Below are positions 21,001 through 24,691 of a stretch of DNA of 64,000 bases, piece after piece. The DNA comes from Akkermansia muciniphila. Lineage in GTDB: Bacteria > Verrucomicrobiota > Verrucomicrobiia > Verrucomicrobiales > DEV007. The translations under genes were made by a program, and so were the position numbers. How positions within the stretch are numbered: the stretch's first letter is position 1; each line of letters starts with the position of its first letter. The stretch is from NCBI GenBank assembly GCA_945883495.1, contig CAMCXS010000008.1:62001-126000 (forward strand). The letters run 5' to 3'. The notes under the pieces are model-generated. The model made no database searches. It saw only the letters and a list, made by a program, of their open reading frames with translations, and was not told where the DNA came from.

Positions 21001-23951
21001 TGCACAGTACGGCTCGCCGACAGGGTGACCGGGCCGCTAAAGGTGATATCGTTGCCGCCGAACGTAGACAGCGTCCCATCCAGCCCCATGGTATTCGTGA
21101 TCGTCCGCGCGCCGCCGATGGCCCGGAGCGAGCCGGCCTGGTGAGAATAAAAACCAGATCCGAACGGGGAATTATTTGAATTGATCTCGATCACCCCTCC
21201 GTTGGCAATGAACGGGGAAGCCAAACCGGAGTTGTTTCCGCTCAGGCGAAGCGTTCCCGCGCCGTCCTTGCGCAACGCGACTCCGCTCACTCCGACGATG
21301 TTGGCGGAAATGTCCAGGTCGGTGACCACGTGAGCCAGTTGCGAGTCGCTTATGGAAAAGACTTTGCTGTTTCCGCCGCTCGACCAGGTAGAGTTCACCC
21401 CCTGCGCGGTCACATTCGTGGAGAGGTCGAGCGTCCCCGGCCCCTGAATCGTCGCCATCGGGCTCACCTGGCTGCTGCCGTTGGCGGCATTCAACGACAA
21501 GGTTGGCCCCGCCATGGCCAAGGTGCCGCCGTTCAGCAGCACGTCCGCGCTTTCCGTGCGGCCGAGCGTCAGGGTAATGTTCCCCACCATGTCGCTGAAC
21601 CCATTGAGGTTCAGGGTGCCACTGCTCGCCACGGTGACCGTCGTGAGACCGACCTCATAGAGATCGAAATGACGCATCTGGTCGTTGAAGAGAAAGATCA
21701 CCGTGGCGGAATCTCCCCGCTCCATGTCATCGCCGATCACCAGGTTCCCCGGGACGGCCGTTTTCGCAGTAGCACCGTCACGCTTATTCAGCTCCAGAGT
21801 CCCTTGAATCACCCGGACTTCGCCGCGGAAGGTGTTGTCCTCGGTTCCTGAGAGCTGCAAGGTACCGAGACCGGCTTTGGTCAGACGTCCGCCACTGGAA
21901 AGCCCGCTGGAGATGACCCCGCTGAGGTTCAGGCTGCTTCCATCGTTTACCCCAACGATGGTGTTGGCATTCGAGAGGTCAATCGGCCCCTCCCAAACGT
22001 TGTTCCCGGAAATGCTCCGCAGTGCCCCGAGTTGACTCGGATCGGTCCCCTCGGGGAAGCCAATCCCGCCCTCGCGCAGGGCCAACGCATTGCCGATGGT
22101 CAGACCACCCGTCAAATGGACGGACGCGCCCGCTTGAATCGCCACCAGCCCGGCGCTGAACGCGTCCTTATGGGAGGCCAGGATCACGCCCTGCCGGAGA
22201 TCGGTGATTCCTCCAAAGGTATTCGCCGTGGTCAGACTCACCGTCCCTGCTCCCAGCTTGGTCACGCTTCCCTGACCATCAATGGTGCCGGACACCGTCG
22301 TGTTGCCAGCTCCGTCAAAGGTCAATGCCGATGTTCCAAAGACCGTGGAAGTCCCGAGGAGTGCGCCGGTATGAATGGCTCCACTGAGATTCAACGTAGA
22401 GCCAGTATTCGCGTTCAGAATGGTCTGCGCATTGACCAACGTAATCTCCAACTCAACGGTATTGGACCCACTGACGTTGTTCGTGGTCAGACCGCCATAC
22501 AGCTCTATCGAATTCCCGGTCAGCGTGAAGCCACTGCCATTGATCTGGATCGTGTTGAAACGGGTGTTCGGAGCGAATCCACTGAAGTCAATGGTCCCAG
22601 CACCAGCCGACCCGAACACGAGGTCATCCATCGTGGAAGGCGCCACGCCGCCCGCCCAGTTCGCGCCGTTACTGGCATCGTCATCAAACGCACCCGTCCA
22701 AACGAAGGAAGCCGTCAGGTATTCCAAGCCGTCCGCATTCAGGCTCACCTCAGATCCTTCCGCTTGGCTCGCGTCTGGAAGACGACGCTGCCCGGCTTGG
22801 AGGAACGCGTACATGACATCGTTCTGGCCAGAGGTAAGATCGGCCAATCCAAGCACGTGCCCTTGCTCGTGCATCAACGCACTCAAGAGATCGTAGCGAG
22901 ACGCCGCCAGCGTTCCAGAAGAAGCGTTGACCCCATCGAGATCGGTCAGGTCATATTCCTCGTCCAGACCTGCGGTTGAATCGACAAACCAAGCCTTACC
23001 AGCCGCATCGGAGTCGACCACGATGACCATTCCGTCCGCATATCCAAGACGATTGCCCTCCAAATTCTCCACCCGGTAGGTGATCCGGCTCAGGGCTTCG
23101 ATTTGCTCTTGGGTCAATCCCGTACTGCTCCAACGAAGCGCCGCTTCTTCAGCCAAAGCCTGCACATCAGCCAAACTGAGGCTGGAGCTGCTCGTCACCG
23201 GAACGGCAGCGGGAGCTTCCTCCTCGGCAGAGAGATCGCCAACGGGAGCGGCCGAGCCGATCCAGGCCTGGAGCAATTCCAGACCGCCAGAATGACCCGC
23301 GCCTTGCAGCAGCAATGCCTGCTGGTGCATCAGAGCCGCGAGCAGATCTTGCCGATCGCTGGCGCCATCTTCGGTCACACCGCTGACCATCCATCCAGAG
23401 CCACCACCGTTGTCATCAATCCGGATGAGACTGCCCTCGCTCGCCGAAAGACGGGCGCCGCCCAAGTCGCCCACTTCATACGAAGCCTTGTAGAGTAGCT
23501 CGATTTGCTCTTCCGGAAGCCCCGTCTCCCGCCAGCGGGAGATCGACTCCATCGCCAAGTTCCGCAAGGCATCCTCCGACTGCTCACGAGAAAGGGAGGG
23601 AGCGCCCAAATCCAACTCCGCCGACTCGCCATCAGGGCCAGTGCCAAAATCGATCGTTCCCAACTGCACCGTGGGATCCGCCTCCAAAAGCTGGTCTGCC
23701 AGAGCCGCCGCCTCTTGGCTTCGCGCCACGTTCAAGTCCGTAACGGCAGGAGCGGCGTTAGCCACGTCGACGGCTTCTGCTTCAGCGGGAGACTCGACCT
23801 CCCTGACCGGAGCCTCCGCCGGCGAGGCGGAATACAGAATCCTCGGCTCCAGCTGTTCCCACTGAAGACCGGTTCTTTGCTCCTGGGTCTTCTTGGAACG
23901 GCTTTTGGACTGCTTGGGCGTCTTGGCCTGGTTGGGCTTCTTGGGCTTCAT
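1..23951 (-). CDS. giant LEPR-motif, autotransporter-associated beta-strand repeat surface protein (partial, C-terminus outside window)
   Basis: One phase read from the ATG at 23951 stays open to the left edge, giving at least 7,983 codons. Residues 1-33 are Lys-rich, and residues 34-42 read LEPRILYSA, the N-terminal motif of LEPR-XLL giant exported proteins. Two related domains follow (about 105-245 and 250-410). The second has HEQGHVLGLAD at 361-371 and a VMY turn at 379-381, the zinc-site pattern of matrixin-like metalloproteases; the first has HQQALLLQGAG at the equivalent place (209 on). From about residue 415 the protein is beta-strand repeats with the recurrent pattern K.GaGTL.LsG.NtYsG.T, interrupted by six NEVQR-type modules and a PA14-like domain near residues 5275-5437 (about 7640-8130). 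A cell-surface or secreted location follows from the family. No typical cleavable signal peptide and no Shine-Dalgarno sequence are seen; the leader is pyrimidine-rich on the coding strand. The substrate or adhesion target is unknown. Confidence 0.9.
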   Translation of the reverse strand, partial: MKPKKPNQAKTPKQSKSRSKKTQEQRTGLQWEQLEPRILYSASPAEAPVREVESPAEAEAVDVANAAPAVTDLNVARSQEAAALADQLLEADPTVQLGTIDFGTGPDGESAELDLGAPSLSREQSEDALRNLAMESISRWRETGLPEEQIELLYKASYEVGDLGGARLSASEGSLIRIDDNGGGSGWMVSGVTEDGASDRQDLLAALMHQQALLLQGAGHSGGLELLQAWIGSAAPVGDLSAEEEAPAAVPVTSSSSLSLADVQALAEEAALRWSSTGLTQEQIEALSRITYRVENLEGNRLGYADGMVIVVDSDAAGKAWFVDSTAGLDEEYDLTDLDGVNASSGTLAASRYDLLSALMHEQGHVLGLADLTSGQNDVMYAFLQAGQRRLPDASQAEGSEVSLNADGLEYLTASFVWTGAFDDDASNGANWAGGVAPSTMDDLVFGSAGAGTIDFSGFAPNTRFNTIQINGSGFTLTGNSIELYGGLTTNNVSGSNTVELEITLVNAQTILNANTGSTLNLSGAIHTGALLGTSTVFGTSALTFDGAGNTTVSGTIDGQGSVTKLGAGTVSLTTANTFGGITDLRQGVILASHKDAFSAGLVAIQAGASVHLTGGLTIGNALALREGGIGFPEGTDPSQLGALRSISGNNVWEGPIDLSNANTIVGVNDGSSLNLSGVISSGLSSGGRLTKAGLGTLQLSGTEDNTFRGEVRVIQGTLELNKRDGATAKTAVPGNLVIGDDMERGDSATVIFLFNDQMRHFDLYEVGLTTVTVASSGTLNLNGFSDMVGNITLTLGRTESADVLLNGGTLAMAGPTLSLNAANGSSQVSPMATIQGPGTLDLSTNVTAQGVNSTWSSGGNSKVFSISDSQLAHVVTDLDISANIVGVSGVALRKDGAGTLRLSGNNSGLASPFIANGGVIEINSNNSPFGSGFYSHQAGSLRAIGGARTITNTMGLDGTLSTFGGNDITFSGPVTLSASRTVQVMDAAQTVTFSGAIGEGIYGSVNFAKDGLGTLVLSGANTYSGSTTVNNNGGTLALAGNGTLLNSNAITVGVGSVFKIDNGAVNLTNRLHDLVGLTNNGTLHFVGNAAANSSEYVGVLTPGQHLTSEIRVENTSGGAFSSVLSAHRLESFSDRPFRAVGVGQALSATGANRLEFVNLPGSMSNGVLGHAIVVDATTGRVDMATVESNPFGASVIALPADEYVTDINQAGPQSNLRISASQALTLNRTVNSIIIENGADLSGPYLLTVTSGGLIFLEDGSVLGSDLALTFGAANANLVTVNGTAKIDANIVSSTGRLYKGGAGKLILTGDNQHTGVTDVNEGTLNIQRSTALGSPAAGTEVRPNAVLELEETTFGSISVGPEALTLDGTGGASLGGALRNLAGNNSWAGNITQAGSATNLTSLLNGFPVIANATTHYDVAAGSSLNLSGVISGNLELIKTGAGQLELSGTVANTFSNSSVRVLAGTLFLNKEPGLNAITNDGTARELIFVGAGTGANQATLRLGGGDQIVDNISVRVNRDGVFDLGGNGEVIASLALEVGATGAGAVTMSNGGMLTTNGNISVFTQGIGHPTGASISGGTLALQVFGASGTAASRTFQVNDGAVGSDLTISSAIVDGSGLQPMGVTKTGFGTLEYAGATANTYTNTTLISEGTLLLNKGTGSGGVTAMRGALTIGDTGGGVTNGFSRSDLVRWLQDDQLPDYLTPVTVSVTGWMDLNGRNETIGNVDAQTALTLQASALVSTGSGTLTINGNIVATGGNGAALWTPEAPAMITGKLNLGNIVRQIDIADRIPLAADFIIAAEISGTGGIRKTGSGILRLAGDSTYTGASFVEAGGISIAHDKAFGNSVVYVPQGSLLSDAGARTVANTFYFGGSINLVAGNLVGGGGNQLTFSGPVNLAAATTLNIITAGTAEFAGGIGEAFGAQALTKSGFGTMAITSAATYSGTTTLNTNGGTILLAGEGSLLNTTGVTVNVGALLSLDNTEMNRGNRLNDLANVTMSGGRLRFAGKAGEASSEVINNLVLSDNTSSVVESIVSAAPGSSAEWRINSIDRGTSLAGEFVRFVGRGVDIGATTNNRFAFTVAPSRNDGIIDFMVIDNETTGLQFATHRNPGIDAASPFFGMLEVYNATTAGLVGLGSFATTLSGATGTANVRLTSSETIPAAITANAVLLANGSIVLSGAGSLTVDSGLVASVGAGNELNVAAVTLGGSEANLFVGEAGTLTVTSAIAGTVGINEIQRITINGVPTDGTTTFTVTFGGQTTAPVTWSATGGVTGAALQAALEALSSIGSGNVIVAELGGQNYEISFVGALAAVNQAAVTAAIGTAGPGTPAPTPTITELRAGAVGNLGKQGRGSLIISGSATNTFGGVTRINEGTYRAANATAFGSSAGGVNVTYGATLELSGGHTFAAETLTLNGNGESNVGAVPLRNLSGTTTWQGNVALNNNRTAIDVAAGELIINGIVSGQGFNKFGVGTLELGGTAANTQGAGSVVWDGLLELNKTGFNAMAHDLTIGDYVGGAGTASVVYLQANQVADNRTVTVNAEGALNLAGFSDTIAALNVAVGPQASSTVATGAGTLTVAGNMSVNALLGGAPASPATISGNLGWGGAAERTITVSDSAVVEDLVISAVISDAAAGWVKVGGGRMVLSGTNTYTGATRVGAGELVVRNGSALGTSAGAVTVSSAADGNLATNGTLILDGDFTITKSSLTLRTANNGDGNASLRNGSGFQGTGGLRVLAGRTATWVGNVTFASDSTANNSPRVIINVEQGGDLTINGNIDQTGVSTNRLGIGLDKVGAGALEFAGSGANSYGTPNGTGASAVTSVQNGVLRLNKSAGGAAVSARLEVGGNRGSATAAEVRWMASNQFADQLNGSNALIGMETDGRINLNGFSETIVGPTANALYFRLGTTNSGKLDVNGGTLTLGDGVTNGTGNIGVLALGTVLPFTPAATISDTAGTGRVSLAGAGAILNGDWSVVDTIMATEFEVSANVSNAAGGRIRKTGPTNANNGLLALTADNSSTYVGGTIDLNLGIIAVPNGNALGSSTTVLNVSGTSSLSALPGGTATTLDRNITLNANLTLRGDVDLTLSGVITNAAGDRTLTANLNRANTVTINNTINLSNDNTGRILTLSNSTFDTTTVVSAAIQNGGTGNGSLTKGGIGALQLTNSNSFSGTTTVAAGILQVSNANALGTGGVNAVQTVTATAAFTLSFNGLTTASIPLSSSNSVVQSALEAILGVGNVSVGGAGTGPYTVTFQGEYARAAVAAMTATGATVANTTTGSGQTQINAGGTLLIDAGLTLNEVITLNGSAQGSQVNRGAILVESGTVTLESAIIGFTDNTDAAIGVAAGAELIINAPITRQNNNGIIKVGKGILELGGSSSNSFNRDLVIREGVVELNKTPGANATGGGVTVGDGSGVGAANVPRLLWLAADQLPVATLTVNPAGVANLNGFSDAIGGVTLQRIATGSGAIQIGSGTLTLGGEVTVNNLGHTSTTSPAATISGNGTLALGGPRIFTVNDSIVPGSGDDLIISAVISGAGNNLTKAGFGNLVLTANNTYSGTTTVNAGAFVDGVTRLGGALILRGDGDIAQSGTITVGVGASLILDNSAGLPVDAEGRIGNTATITLAGGELVHVGSADFAFAETVGNITIDVPAATVGGGSSVIRSVWNGQNVELAAGNLARTAGATVQFVGQGAGVAADLGGTSNRVRFSGTVAGVNSNNTLTWATLDQATNADLDFVTHDGTNGIGAAGYVTSLALATATDNVKLTLDEVLAAPKTVGNLMIAGSGVDITGAALTVGGGLVINTGGENTIGNALSFGTAEILALIETASQLTLSGAVSGSGILRKERNGALVLGGNNTTLSGVVTVADGLLRLTNAGALGATTSGTVVHAMAALELNGALSLGAEALTLNGAGLENNGFGALRTSGGSSTWAGAVTVGSTNTVLNTMGGSSLNLSGVVAFGNNLQVSKIGAGTLEFSGSGANTITTTAGTLTVTEGSLLLSKTGTAVALPVNLVLGNLATGATATYTSAGTDQIGGVTVTVNRLSTLDLAGRNDTFNALVMTGGEVKTGAGILTLNGNLTYNSGGEAVINGFLNLNNGTRTFTVNDGHGLNDLTINAAISNGKLVKAGGGLLLLNNSANTFTADVNEVQRIVTASTTPTSTFSITFNGSTTGTITVGADNAATAANIQAALQALPGIGSGGVTVTVAATNTFNLNFAGHLSGADLPNQITTTVGSGAGTYTPSTLTAGLAGVRLNGGALSLGSSTALGAARLHIDGNAQLLATGGDRALANNVTINPNITVTFGGRRDFGGTDDLSLTGGVTLIGSASAQLVALDVTDNRTLVTMSGVVSGGGNLLTVVKRGIGTLVWSGNNTFDVRNYTAAADFDDSDGIRIEGGILRIANSSALGSSAETAAVMIRGDLGAVLEVDGTTLNGSVNVTGKVLDIMAVDVNSTVVMGTRGFLNRSSGEMVHTGTLRNLGGTNSIVSPTGEIRLRNVANNNQTTSFTFGSDAGRLDLNGGLTGYQNNATPTSVVGRAVYKTGAGTLRTSGGTANNITGGYYILNGALELNKTAGVNAIDGNVIIGDGVGGANADRLVVLASNQIADTRTITINPSGQLLLGTGVSELATLATMVAGNSSDGSANIDLAALSSLRLNGEVTVTHRSGGDGTSVGASITGGGTLELVPTAGTRTFTVNDGVAESDLTISASIANGGGTANLTKQGPGRLTLSGNNVYSGATSVTAGVVRAASNAALGTGAGTNEVQTIATIPTGTFTLSFGGIATGNITGSTADGAAVQAALEAVVGVGNVSVTGAVGGPFTVTFQGALANANVEQLTSTTTTIVFGTTTQGAGGTTVSSGASLELAGDVTVSNETVFLNGTGFVNGAISPLVTGITGTGALRSVSGENTWAGSVVLAGATSGANLSMGVETGKLTVNGTIFQQVANHNLIKTGIGTLEFGGSTSNAYGGTTFVNEGTLVLNKQGGAIAVRGSLTVGDNQGSSGSDVVRYAPTAGTNQISDVAVLINSTGLLDLNGVNDTVNSTLTLTAGPTASGILRTGGAAYALNNTIGVVVLSGTNASSPAAQIQGTLNLGAGERTFDVRRSGGMQYELDVQASVTSGGITKSSNGALLLSSPGNNYTGVTAVVAGKLIVGANGALGTTDRGTLVSEGASLIFPGGVNYTAGEIITVVGRGQNGEGAIQSFGNNSFAGNIFGYEGLRDVSVLLKSHSGSFTVGGTLTLRDVQAEVDGAGNLTIAGGIKGSTVATGAINGFEQRFHDLTVGSVSNNIADALASPFQIRNVLSGPLSYPSDTVFNTAAETDINGLASTFSAVWITSFTPSESGTWQFQTNGAIDDLASIWIDLNQNGSFELSELIGVRGNVGSFGPFATPGLEAGKTYRMVIAMSDTGSGGAFPDFQFRAPSAGSFVSVNPSAGAQAGLWSIAVEQEALLKNGTGVLTIGGSSTYTGGTVVNQGELSLTNGSGSATGTGAVTMEAGTILSGSGRSTGSFTLDSAAVIRPGVSGVGTLSVGNLILDGEFNGQINGTLAGQFDRLLVNGTVDLSGASLNLTGSVTSPYGPVTLIDNDGTLDAVSGTFTGYAEGATVTVNGVAFTISYVGGDGNDVVLTPVSPVEVPAGLGSGSSTYTPVSAPATANTNTLTLTWDGGGDGESWSDAANWVGDVAPVEGNDLLFTAGASTVNDFAAGTRFNTIIMNGAGITLAGNAVRLSGGLTSNHISGVNTVSLEVTLVNAMTFMNANAGAVLNLTGAIHTGNLVGATNILGTSAITFDGAGTTNLSGTIDGSGGLNKLGSGSLALSSANTYEGITDIRQGVVVVSHSNALGNATTGNVQVQQGASLHLTNNVTLSNHLALREGGIGFGEGADGSTLGSLRSLSGTNRWVGNIDMANTNVVVGVNSGSTLIFEGVVAQGLSRVERLIKAGEGTLRLAGTQDNQIFGEVRVLTGALELGMAGGAAAFQGSLFVGTDVESSGSATVKLLANDQFRAFNTFGSGLNTVTVRSTGELNLNSFSQTAGNVVLNTGVTDSGDIVLGGGVLTLGGASITVTGIQGSSEVTPAATISGGTLNLGTVFSGAGAGLAKTISVGDTQLPNAATDLHISANIVGAGAVSLNHAGTGTLRLSGDNSGLASQYVMSGGGILEIAHGNALGNGQLSLQNSGNVLKAIGGAKTITNTVVLDGNVATIGDNLTFNGNVMLSGDRTFLVMDAAQAVTINGIIEEGIFGNRSFTKSGRGTLILTAANTYSGTTTVADDGGRLELRDNGTLLNSHTVIVRDSAVLMLDNSGSANIANRINDRTLVQLEGGNLHFVAGTGGTTETLAAVVLSNDLSSGLVLDSSNGNAHLLVQRGRFEGNADLAVTTLGNDLSSSGANRLTFAETLAGEAVNDGILPRITVRGTTGQFGYGTYSSVSEGAAITALSATDYVTDINQAGPQSNVRLSAGTHVLTTARTINSLILEDGAILQGDGFVLTVEAGGIVLGDGSSIDVATLSLGARSYLTVADGDEAVISSTVIGAASALSKTGTGKLVLSGDNLFSGYAMINEGILNIQRSTGLGSSNIGISGGTPTFIRAGATLELEATSWGDIQIGPENLAVEGNGFNDLGAIRNVSGNNSFAGNIAQAGVNTNLLNALGGFPAPTSATVFYTVETGSSLNLSGVISGNAEMIKQGGGTLELSGIGSNTHDATTRILEGTLLLNKEAGLNAVLNFVQVGTDRAGAPAATLRLGSSDQMRDDRGVRVHSSGLFDLNGNSEVLGANFELIVGPQGAGDVNIGTGGTLTTNVNTSVWTIGRNNPAGSTITGGTLALQVYGTSTTASARTFLVNDGAVGSDLTVTAAIVDGTGLQSVGVTKTGLGTLEFGGATANTYTGTTTVNEGTLLLNKGTGTGGVLAMQGPLTIGDANVNSGFAASDIVRWLQPHQLPNASAPVTVTVTGWMDLNGQDEAIGNAVAQTALTLQAAARVTTGVGTLTLNGNIAASPNNGAAIWTPYTPAIVEGKLFLGDVVRTVDIGDRSELPVELIITADISGTGGLRKTGTGFVLLSGDSTYSGDSFLEAGGFVIGRDTAFGTSRVFLPAVTNSSSHLLAHGGSRSVGNTFFFGGGTINLLGGNSVGNGGNDLTFSGPVNLATGTTTLNTSIAGIVEFSGGIGETNGATNLTKGGFGTMVFSGNTVYSGATTINSNGGAIIVRGDGRLLNTSSITVNVGGEFVVDNNTGANLTNRVHDAASIVLSGGTMTFRSKAGEESFEAVGVVTLSDNTSSAIHSMVAPGSFAEWRIDSLDRGTSLAGEFVRFVGRGTDIGTTTGNQFTFTVAPSRSNGIVNFVVIDNEIGGLNFATHYVPAGTDAPSQFFGYLDVYNATTASLAGSGTFATALSGATATSNVRLTSSEAVPGAITANALLLADGSIVVSGAGSLTLGSGLVASKGSGNAISVATLNLSGADGHVFVGAASDLDISSAVTGMTGVNEVQRLSVGGLPTSGSTTFNLTFNGQTTSTLTWSSDPVAMASAIQTALEALSTVGTGNVVVTAATLAGEGGLPALFSIAFQGALGGFNQPLVGVTSLNAAGASGLGVVDILPGNIGTFGKHGTGTLVMSGSGVNTFGAVTRVNEGIFRAAKNSAFGAEATSLTNEIQRVAIGGNPTDASTTFTLSFGGFTTAAITYSATPSATAADILAKLSALPGIGAGNVSVSAVSNLIFDITFQNTMGQFDHAQMTTALVNAGGATTPAMSTIRGGSSAGVNVTVGAAVELTNSVTITNETLALSGNGEGSFGVVPLRSLSGTNTWVGHVILNSNRTGIQVAAGSELILNGVVSNQSFNKFGDGTLELGGTAANTFGQTTVIWQGTVELNKTAGVNAVALGDNTELFIGNFYGVDNSVRLKLLARDQITGGMRVRVISTGVFDLNGFNESITGRVGSGNNHDALGLEVGPNGSGDVTLGGGTLRIDNTVSGNGRIAVRVLNGGVPAAPATISG
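757..1035 (-). repeat. NEVQR-type module, copy 6 (extra copy in megarepeat unit 2)
   Basis: The module is about 92 residues long and begins with NEIQRVAIGG. It follows the pattern TTFTLSFGG, then LSALPGIGAGNVSV, then FDITFQ. Unit 1 has no counterpart here, which explains the roughly 350-base change of register between the two megarepeats. Confidence 0.75.
1242..1523 (-). repeat. NEVQR-type module, copy 5
   Basis: Begins NEVQRLSVGGLPTSGSTTF and continues LEALSTVGTGNVVV and FSIAFQGALGGFNQP. It is the positional counterpart of the module at 16970-17246 in megarepeat unit 1. Confidence 0.75.
9432..9667 (-). repeat. NEVQR-type module, copy 4
   Basis: Begins NEVQTIATIPTGTFTLSFGG and continues LEAVVGVGNVSVTG and FTVTFQGALANANVEQL. 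It is a shorter version of the module than copies 5 and 6. Confidence 0.75.
11245..11502 (-). repeat. NEVQR-type module, copy 3
   Basis: Begins NEVQRIV and continues TFSITFNGSTTGTITVG, LQALPGIGSGGVTV and FNLNFAGHLSGADLP. It lies between ordinary beta-strand repeats. Confidence 0.75.
14133..14365 (-). repeat. NEVQR-type module, copy 2 (opening residue changed to NAVQT)
   Basis: Begins NAVQTVTATAAFTLSFNG and continues LEAILGVGNVSVGG and YTVTFQGEYARAAV. The Glu of the usual NEVQ opening is replaced by Ala. Confidence 0.7.
16970..17246 (-). repeat. NEVQR-type module, copy 1
   Basis: Begins NEIQRITINGVPTDGTTTF and continues LEALSSIGSGNVIV and YEISFVGALAAVNQ. It is the unit 1 counterpart of the module at 1242-1523. 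Confidence 0.75.
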
Positions 23952-24691
23952 GAGAAAAAGGCTAACAGGAAAAAGGGGTTACAGGGGAGGGAGAGACGTT
24001 GCGGGACGGAGGAGTGGCAAAATGATCCTAATTCGGGGAGAGATAGAATAGAGGAGATCAACTCAGAATTGTCGCGGAGTCGAGAATTGTGACGGAATAG
24101 AGACGCGAAAGCCTCTTGCAAGTTGAGATGGCTGCGATGGCGGGCTTTCGACCCGCCCTAGGCTCTGAATCTTCGCCCTCGTCCACGTTGGCATCCGAGG
24201 TTGTGGTGCCGCCAGCTTGCGTCGAGCCGTCGGACTTTGCCTCGATGCAAGCTGGCGCCACCACCCGGGCTGGAGCCATGCCCCCTCTCGCGAGAGATTC
24301 AAATCGTCGCTGCACCGGGCGAGCCATACCGACGGCTCCGGCAGCTGGCGTCTCCGCCCCGCCGTAAAGCAGGGAGGGAACCCACTGCGACGCACTCTCC
24401 CGACTGTAACTCACTCCAGACGCGTCGCGGCCAAGCCGATAGGCCTGACGCTGCATCAAGGAGCGGTCCCACCGGGGCGAGCGGAAAGAACGAGGAGCGG
24501 AGGAGGGGGTGATCACGTGGAGTGTGGGCCATTCAACGAGAAGACGGAGCGGGGTGGCAAGCATGAAATCGCAATTTTTGAAAGGATTCCGCCATTCTTC
24601 CCGGTGGCAAACCCACGAGCCTTTTGCTCGTCCTTACACTTGCACCAATCCCTGACATCGGTCTTACTGGCAACGCAACGTCAGCGCCGCC
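23952..24691. other. 740-base intergenic region between the divergent giant gene and addB-like gene
   Basis: No convincing gene is present. It holds the long palindrome at 24203-24264 and a small GC hairpin (GGCGGG at 24139-24144 pairing with CCCGCC at 24152-24157). Promoters for both divergent genes should lie here, but I could not identify -35/-10 boxes with confidence. The part next to the giant gene is purine-rich on the plus strand. Confidence 0.7.
24203..24264. repeat. long imperfect palindrome (REP-like)
   Basis: Two 24-base arms (24203-24226 and 24241-24264) are reverse complements with two mismatches and enclose a 14-base loop. The size and intergenic position resemble the REP/RAYT-type palindromes dispersed in some bacterial genomes, but only this one copy was seen in the window. 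Confidence 0.7.

Larger units (their letters stand above)
6963..22706 (-). repeat. megarepeat unit 1 (about 5,240 residues) inside the giant gene
   Basis: The unit begins near the sequence FVWTG at 22706 and ends with GGDGNDVV at about 7.09 kb plus a short Pro/Thr/Ser linker. Landmarks recur in unit 2 in the same order: W at 22700 pairs with W at 6962, RFNT at 22562 with 6830, NQAGPQSN at 20327 with 4619, EFVRFVGRG at 17771 with 2051, and NEIQR at 17240 with 1517. The offsets are 15,708 to 15,738 bases, all in phase. The unit ends with a PA14-like domain and a final beta-strand segment. Confidence 0.85.

Noticed and set aside
1-23951. Repetitive DNA considered as CRISPR or satellite arrays
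   Set aside because: The similarity is at the protein level, spacing is irregular, and the frame is continuous; there are no constant short repeats with spacers and no cas genes.
24058-24564. 168-codon minus-strand open frame in the intergenic region, plus overlapping frames on both strands
   Set aside because: It runs through the palindrome, has no recognisable domain, and several overlapping frames exist on both strands, as expected in GC-rich non-coding DNA.
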